64,000 bases of DNA, from positions 186,001 to 250,000 of the forward strand of contig CBDEGK010000003.1 of the NCBI GenBank assembly GCA_965237855.1, written 5' to 3'. The notes under the pieces were generated by a model. It had not been told where the DNA came from, did not search any database, and worked only from the letters and a program-made list of their open reading frames with translations. Source of the stretch: CBDEGK01 sp965237855. Its GTDB lineage: Bacteria > Pseudomonadota > Gammaproteobacteria > Pseudomonadales > Halieaceae. Numbering within the stretch: the stretch's first letter is position 1; every line of letters starts with the position of its first letter. Made by a program: the position numbers and the translations under genes. This document shows, one piece after another, positions 59,902 through 64,000 of the stretch.

Positions 59902-60698
59902 GCAGCAGCTTTCGCTGCGGTGGCCTCCAGCTCGGCGTGAAGATCAAGATACTGCCCGGTTAGCTTGTGGCTCGGCGCCAGATCGATAAGCGGGCGATGT
60001 TCATAGTGGGACTCTTTCATCTTCACCGAGGTATTGAGATAGGTTCCGAATACCGGATAACCCTCGTCCAACAGTTCCGCCACCAGTGCTGCCGGCAGAT
60101 TGGCCTGGGAATTGAACTGGTTGATAACAATGCCCTCCAGCTCCAGGTCGGGATTGTGATCCTCCTGCAGCTCGGCGATGTTGTCCATCAGGCCGTACAG
60201 GGATTGCCGGGCGAAGCTGTCGCAATCGAAGGGGACTATCAGTGAGTGAGCGGCAATCAGTGCCGACTTACTGTAGAAATTGAAGTTTGGCGGCGTGTCG
60301 ACGTAGATACGGTCGTATTCCTGGTCCAGTTTGTCCAGCGCATCGCGCAACTTGTATATCTTGTAGCGCGACTCCAGCTCTTTTTCCATGCCGGTCAGGG
60401 CCGGGCTGGAAGGCATCAGGTACAGGTTCTCGTAGGGGGTTTCCCAGACGAAGGAATCCGGGTTCTGCGCCATCTTGCGGGAGCCAACGGTTTGCTTGAA
60501 CAAACCGGCCACGCCTTGCGCTTCCGCCGGGAACGCCTCGGCATCAATTTCGCCGACCAGGTAGTGGGTGGTATTGCCCTGTACATCGAGGTCGACCACC
60601 AGGGTTTTGAGCCCCATCGCAGCGCCAATAGCGGCAAGATTACAGGTGATACTGGTTTTCCCTACACCACCTTTTTGATTGAAAACGACTCTGCGCAT
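59898..60698 (-). CDS. ParA/MinD-family ATPase (orphan)
   Basis: 266 aa. Deviant Walker A NQKGGVGKTSITCNLAAI at the very N-terminus, switch segment DLDVQGNTTHYLVG (usual DPQGN), and Walker B-like RIYVDTPPNFNFYSKSAL. No ParB gene or parS-like cluster is adjacent; it is joined to a sodium symporter gene by ATGA. It could position a membrane or metabolic cluster rather than a chromosome. Start ATG at 60698. Confidence 0.9.
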   Translation of the reverse strand: MRRVVFNQKGGVGKTSITCNLAAIGAAMGLKTLVVDLDVQGNTTHYLVGEIDAEAFPAEAQGVAGLFKQTVGSRKMAQNPDSFVWETPYENLYLMPSSPALTGMEKELESRYKIYKLRDALDKLDQEYDRIYVDTPPNFNFYSKSALIAAHSLIVPFDCDSFARQSLYGLMDNIAELQEDHNPDLELEGIVINQFNSQANLPAALVAELLDEGYPVFGTYLNTSVKMKESHYEHRPLIDLAPSHKLTGQYLDLHAELEATAAKAAA

Positions 60699-60742
60699 CG
60701 GCCCTGCCTCATTCCTACGAGGGCATGGATTCTAATGGGCAA

Positions 60743-61906
60743 TTAGACCGGATTCCACACCCGATTATAAAGTTCAATTATTTCAGATGCTTGAGGTACG
60801 CGAGGATTGTTCGCGGGTGAACCGGAGGCCAGCGCCTGCTCCGCCATGACCTCCAGGGAGCTGAACCAGAGCTTTTCTTCAATGCCATAACTGGCTGGTG
60901 TCGGCACCTGCAGGTCTCGATTTAACTGGCGCAAACCCTCGACCAGCTTGTCCAGCGCCACCGAATCGGACTCGCCCTCGGCGGCGATACCCATATTGCG
61001 AGCTGCACTGGCGTAACGTCCGGGTGCCGCCTGCACTGACCAGGCGGTAATTTCCGGCAGTAACATGGCATTGCTGAGCCCGTGGGGGACATGGAAAAAG
61101 GCGCCCACCGGCCGGCTCATGCCGTGAATCAGGGTCACCGAGGCGTTGGAGAAGGCGATGCCACCCTGGGTGGCCGCCAACATCATGGCTTCCCGCGCCT
61201 CCCGGTTGTCGGGTTGTTCGCAGGCGGTACGGATATTCTGGTAGATACTGCGCATGGCCGTGAGGGCAATACTGTCGGTGAAGGCATTGGCCTTGCGGCT
61301 GACATAGGCCTCCAGGGCATGGCACAAGCTGTCGATGCCGGTGTCCGCCGTCAGCCGATAGGGCATGGTCAGGGTCAATTCGAAATCTACCAGGGCCGCT
61401 ACGGGCATCAAGCCCAGGCCCATGCAGAGCATTTTTTCCTGGGTCTCGGTATCGGTGATAACCGCCACCCGTGTGGCCTCGGAACCGGTTCCCGCGGTAG
61501 TGGGTACGGCGATAATCGGCAGGCCACTGTCGATCACATGGGGTACTTTGTAATCGCGCATGGGGCCGTCGCAAGTCGCCATCACCGCGGCGGCCTTGGC
61601 GGTATCGATGGAACTACCACCCCCCAGCGCAATAACCGCATCGTGACCACCCGCCTGCAGAACCGCCAGCGCTGCCGCCACGGAATCCGTGGTCGGGTCG
61701 GGCACAGAGTCGGCAAACACACCATACGGAATACCCGCCGCGTTCAACTGGTCCTGCAACTGACCCGCATAGCCCTGGCTCACCATGAAGGGATCGGTCA
61801 CCAGCAGGGGGCTGGTAACGCCCAATTCCCGCACGGTGGCAACTAATTCACCGCTGGCACCCGCACCCACCCGCAGTATTCTCGGTAAGTTGATGTTGGC
61901 GGGCAT
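60743..61906 (-). CDS. Iron-containing alcohol dehydrogenase
   Basis: 387 aa of the group III family. The NAD-binding GGGSSIDTAKAAAVM is near residue 95; metal-ligand region ALEAYVSRKANAFTD and HGMSRPVGAFFHVPHGLSNA hold the family His residues. It oxidises a primary alcohol or reduces an aldehyde in the cytosol. It follows the FKBP gene region only in space: FKBP lies 9 bp downstream in the same direction. AGGAG precedes its ATG. Confidence 0.92.
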   Translation of the reverse strand: MPANINLPRILRVGAGASGELVATVRELGVTSPLLVTDPFMVSQGYAGQLQDQLNAAGIPYGVFADSVPDPTTDSVAAALAVLQAGGHDAVIALGGGSSIDTAKAAAVMATCDGPMRDYKVPHVIDSGLPIIAVPTTAGTGSEATRVAVITDTETQEKMLCMGLGLMPVAALVDFELTLTMPYRLTADTGIDSLCHALEAYVSRKANAFTDSIALTAMRSIYQNIRTACEQPDNREAREAMMLAATQGGIAFSNASVTLIHGMSRPVGAFFHVPHGLSNAMLLPEITAWSVQAAPGRYASAARNMGIAAEGESDSVALDKLVEGLRQLNRDLQVPTPASYGIEEKLWFSSLEVMAEQALASGSPANNPRVPQASEIIELYNRVWNPV

Positions 61907-61915
61907 GGTGCGCTC

Positions 61916-62572
61916 CTAGTCGAGTATGTTGATCAGGTGAATTTCAAACACCAGGGCGGTATTGGGGGGGATAGAGTCCCCTGCCCCCTGTTCTCCATAG
62001 GCGAGGTGCGGAGGACAGGCAATACGCCACTTGTCCCCGACTTTCATCATCTGTAGCGCCTCAGTCCAACCCGGAATGACCTGGTTCACCCCGAACTGAG
62101 CGGGTTCACCGCGCTCAACTGAACTGTCAAACACCCGGCCATCGACGAAGGTACCGTGGTAGTGCGTTACCACCGTGGCATTGAGAGTGGGGCTCTCGCC
62201 ATCACCAGATTCCAACACCTCGTACTGCAAGCCGCTGTCAGTTACTGACACCTCTTCGCGCTCAGCATTGGCGACGATAAACTGATCCGCCAGTTGGCGC
62301 CGCTTTCCCGCCTCTTCAGTGTCAGCGGCCTGCTGCTTATCCTGAATCTTCTGGAAGCAGGGATTGAGCTCTTCATTGCTAATCAGGGCCTCTCTCTGCT
62401 CAAACCAATGGGTCATGCCGGCTATTACCGCCTCCAGCTGCATGCCATCAAATTTGTTGCGCAGCAGCTGATCACCAAACTGCAGGCCGAATCCATAGCT
62501 GACCTTGCTCTCATCACTATCCAGCTCAATTTCAGGTTGTAAGGATGCTGGTGACGTCGGTTGTAATGACAT
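61916..62572 (-). CDS. FKBP-type peptidyl-prolyl isomerase
   Basis: 218 aa. An N-terminal helical dimerisation domain (VSYGFGLQFGDQLLRNKFDG) and a C-terminal FKBP domain (VVTHYHGTFVDGRVFDSS, QVIPGWTEALQMMKVGDKW, PPHLAYGEQGAG). It is the FklB/FkpA type but no signal peptide is visible, so probably cytoplasmic. The ATG at 62572 is used; an in-frame GTG at 62611 is possible. Same direction as the alcohol dehydrogenase upstream gene order reversed: it is read before it is not, that is, it lies downstream of that gene. Confidence 0.88.
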   Translation of the reverse strand: MSLQPTSPASLQPEIELDSDESKVSYGFGLQFGDQLLRNKFDGMQLEAVIAGMTHWFEQREALISNEELNPCFQKIQDKQQAADTEEAGKRRQLADQFIVANAEREEVSVTDSGLQYEVLESGDGESPTLNATVVTHYHGTFVDGRVFDSSVERGEPAQFGVNQVIPGWTEALQMMKVGDKWRIACPPHLAYGEQGAGDSIPPNTALVFEIHLINILD

Positions 62573-62612
62573 GGGGGTGTCCGCTCTCGAAAAAGGCGCT
62601 AACCTTACCACA

Positions 62613-63218
62613 ATGGATGATCATGCATGTATTAGAGACATACTCGATTTCTGGTATGGCTCACTGGACGAAAATGGTGTCTGCACGGACGCGCAGCAGC
62701 AGTTGTGGTTCAAGTACAATGCGGCCACGGACAAGGAGATTCGACGACGTTTCGGCGGGCAGGTTGAGGCTGCCCTGGCGGGGAGACTGGATCACTGGTT
62801 GAACCTGGAAGGCGGCTTGATGACCCTGGTATTGTTGCTCGACCAGTTCACCCGCAACATATACCGCGATACAAGCCGCGCTTTTGACGGTGATGCTCGA
62901 GCACTGGCGCTGGTACAAGGCGCAACAGCCAGCGGTCTGGACCGAAGAATGCCGACCATCCACAGAGTGTTCCTCTATATTCCCTATGAGCACGCCGAAG
63001 ACCTGGCGGCCCAGGATCAGGGCATCTCCCTGTTCGACCAATTGTTGCGCGACTGTCCCAAGGCTGTCTGCGAGCAGGTGAGAGGTTTTCGCCAATACTC
63101 GGTGGCACACCGGGACGTCATCGCCAGTTTCGGGCGCTTTCCCCATCGCAATGCTATCCTGAAGCGAGCATCTACGGCGCAGGAGCTCGAGCACCTGCAA
63201 AGCCACGGGGGTTTTTAG
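62613..63218 (+). CDS. DUF924 family protein
   Basis: 201 aa, all-helical. Family blocks: IRDILDFWYGSLDENG, LVLLLDQFTRNIYRDTSRAF, HRVFLYIPYEHAEDLAAQ and FGRFPHRNAILKRAST. The fold is TPR-like; the function is not established. The ATG at 62613 fits the family N-terminus; it diverges from the FKBP gene with a 40-bp gap. Confidence 0.88.
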   Translation: MDDHACIRDILDFWYGSLDENGVCTDAQQQLWFKYNAATDKEIRRRFGGQVEAALAGRLDHWLNLEGGLMTLVLLLDQFTRNIYRDTSRAFDGDARALALVQGATASGLDRRMPTIHRVFLYIPYEHAEDLAAQDQGISLFDQLLRDCPKAVCEQVRGFRQYSVAHRDVIASFGRFPHRNAILKRASTAQELEHLQSHGGF

Positions 63219-63220
63219 TC

Positions 63221-63724
63221 ATGCGATTACCCATCTGCGCAAGCTGGTTTCTGTTCAGCTCATTTGCCCTGGCACAAGCCGATTACTCCTGCATGGAAAT
63301 GCCGAAACACCGCCAATTTGATTTTTGGGCCGGTGAATGGGAGACCAGGAGTGAAGACGGAGGCGAACGTTACGGCAACAACACGATCACCATTTCCGAC
63401 CGTGGCTGTACCCTCAAGGAAAACTGGCGCAGCGCCATGGGTGGCACCGGTAGCAGCATCAACTTCTATGATCCCAAAGACCAGATGTGGCACCAGATAT
63501 GGGTGGATTCCAGCGCTTCGATTATTCGCATTGCCGGCAATATGAGGGCCGGTAGCATGACCCTGGTTGGTGACATCTACTATCTGGGCGAGCAGCGCAG
63601 CGCGCCTTTTCGGGGTCAATGGACGCCGATGAGGGATGGTCGAGTGCGCCAATTATTCGAGGAACAGGACGCCAACGGAAAGTGGCAGGTCTGGTTTGAC
63701 GGCTACTACAACCGGGTCGATTAA
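63221..63724 (+). CDS. Secreted protein with FDFWAGEW motif (DUF1579-like)
   Basis: 167 aa. Signal peptide (core SWFLFSSFALAQA), then the motif HRQFDFWAGEWETR seen at the start of several lipocalin-like secreted families, followed by beta strands and a C-terminal WFDGYYNRVD. It starts 2 bp after DUF924. Its TAA overlaps the convergent Nudix stop on a shared TTAA. Function unknown. Confidence 0.75.
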   Translation: MRLPICASWFLFSSFALAQADYSCMEMPKHRQFDFWAGEWETRSEDGGERYGNNTITISDRGCTLKENWRSAMGGTGSSINFYDPKDQMWHQIWVDSSASIIRIAGNMRAGSMTLVGDIYYLGEQRSAPFRGQWTPMRDGRVRQLFEEQDANGKWQVWFDGYYNRVD

Positions 63725-64000
63725 TCTGAAGTAATCACTTCATACAGCTGGTAAATTTCCTCCGTCAATTCCGCCTGATAAATGCCAAATCGCGACTCCT
63801 CCAGATCGCCATAAGCGCGACGAATGGCATCGTTCACTTCAGGGTATGCCACCTGATCCCAGGGGCATTCATCGCGGGAATAAAAAGCCACCGCGATCGC
63901 CTCCTCCCCCGGCTGACAGTTTTCGTTGGGGACTTGCGCCCGAAATGCCACGTAGACCTGGTTGATAAAGGTAATGGTACCGGTCATGTAAAAATCCAGC
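63721..64000 (-). CDS. Nudix hydrolase (partial, 5' end off the right edge)
   Basis: The C-terminal ~93 codons of a Nudix protein. The open frame continues to the window end past an internal Met at 63987 (upstream residues LDFY are readable). NQVYVAFRAQVPNENCQPGEE, the acidic VAFYSRDECPWDQVAYPEV and the end YQLYEV match the half after the Nudix box in the zinc-ribbon-type/NUDT14-like hydrolases. The catalytic box itself is outside the window. Confidence 0.7.
   Translation of the reverse strand, partial: LDFYMTGTITFINQVYVAFRAQVPNENCQPGEEAIAVAFYSRDECPWDQVAYPEVNDAIRRAYGDLEESRFGIYQAELTEEIYQLYEVITSD

Overview
The window reads as chromosomal DNA of a free-living, probably aquatic gammaproteobacterium. 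The evidence is the gene order queG / nnr-tsaE-amiC-mutL-miaA-hfq-hflX-hflK-hflC-yjeT(DUF2065)-hisZ-purA with orn, rsgA, a RhdA-type rhodanese and psd alongside. This is the classic gammaproteobacterial arrangement, and the hisZ position and rhdA-psd pair resemble Pseudomonas-like lineages more than enterics. The accessory genes (sulfotransferase, PQQ enzyme, F420-type oxidoreductase families, DUF7064/7065-like proteins, many SDRs) suggest a marine Cellvibrionales/Halieaceae-like heterotroph, but that placement is inference.

Layout. 1-2.5 kb: rnr (runs off the left edge) and a divergent tRNA-Leu(CAG) with a strong promoter. 2.5-5.6 kb: pyrK-pyrD (NAD-linked class 1B type) with a TPR-sulfotransferase. 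5.6-7.2 kb: a quinone oxidoreductase with a signal peptide, and a VOC protein. 7.2-11.4 kb: a cotH-VTC-DUF4956-OprP-like operon in which cotH carries an in-frame amber codon. 11.5-14 kb: lipase/esterase, SDR, ABM and SnoaL-like genes. 14-19 kb: M48 peptidase, LemA, an AraC-type DNA-binding domain and a membrane GGDEF protein. 19-33.6 kb: the conserved housekeeping block. 33.6-39.4 kb: rsgA, an outer-membrane-type protein, then rhdA-psd-MFS-LLM. 39.5-42.7 kb: an unusual PQQ dehydrogenase fusion. 42.7-48.3 kb: phoH, rnb, a small unknown gene, asnS. 48.3-52.5 kb: a frameshifted YSC84-type gene, an SDR, a PPOX protein, a small membrane protein and a sulfatase-like gene split by an in-frame ochre codon. 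52.5-58 kb: a TPR/transglutaminase lipoprotein, cysH, an APH-like kinase and two tandem DUF7064/7065-like genes. 58-64 kb: an orphan parA-sodium symporter-periplasmic chorismate mutase operon, an FKBP-iron alcohol dehydrogenase pair, DUF924, a secreted protein and a partial Nudix gene.

Notable non-coding structure: a dispersed palindrome family built on AAGGGGTCAGTACCC / GGGGTCAGACCCC occurs three times. Two copies supply the stop codon of the adjacent gene and one lies in frame inside mutL. There are also two short tandem arrays (a 19-bp unit after purA and a ~16-bp unit before an SDR gene). No transposase, integrase, phage gene, CRISPR array or rRNA was seen. The only gene-free stretch longer than 300 bp is 44156-44504, which holds divergent phoH/rnb promoters.
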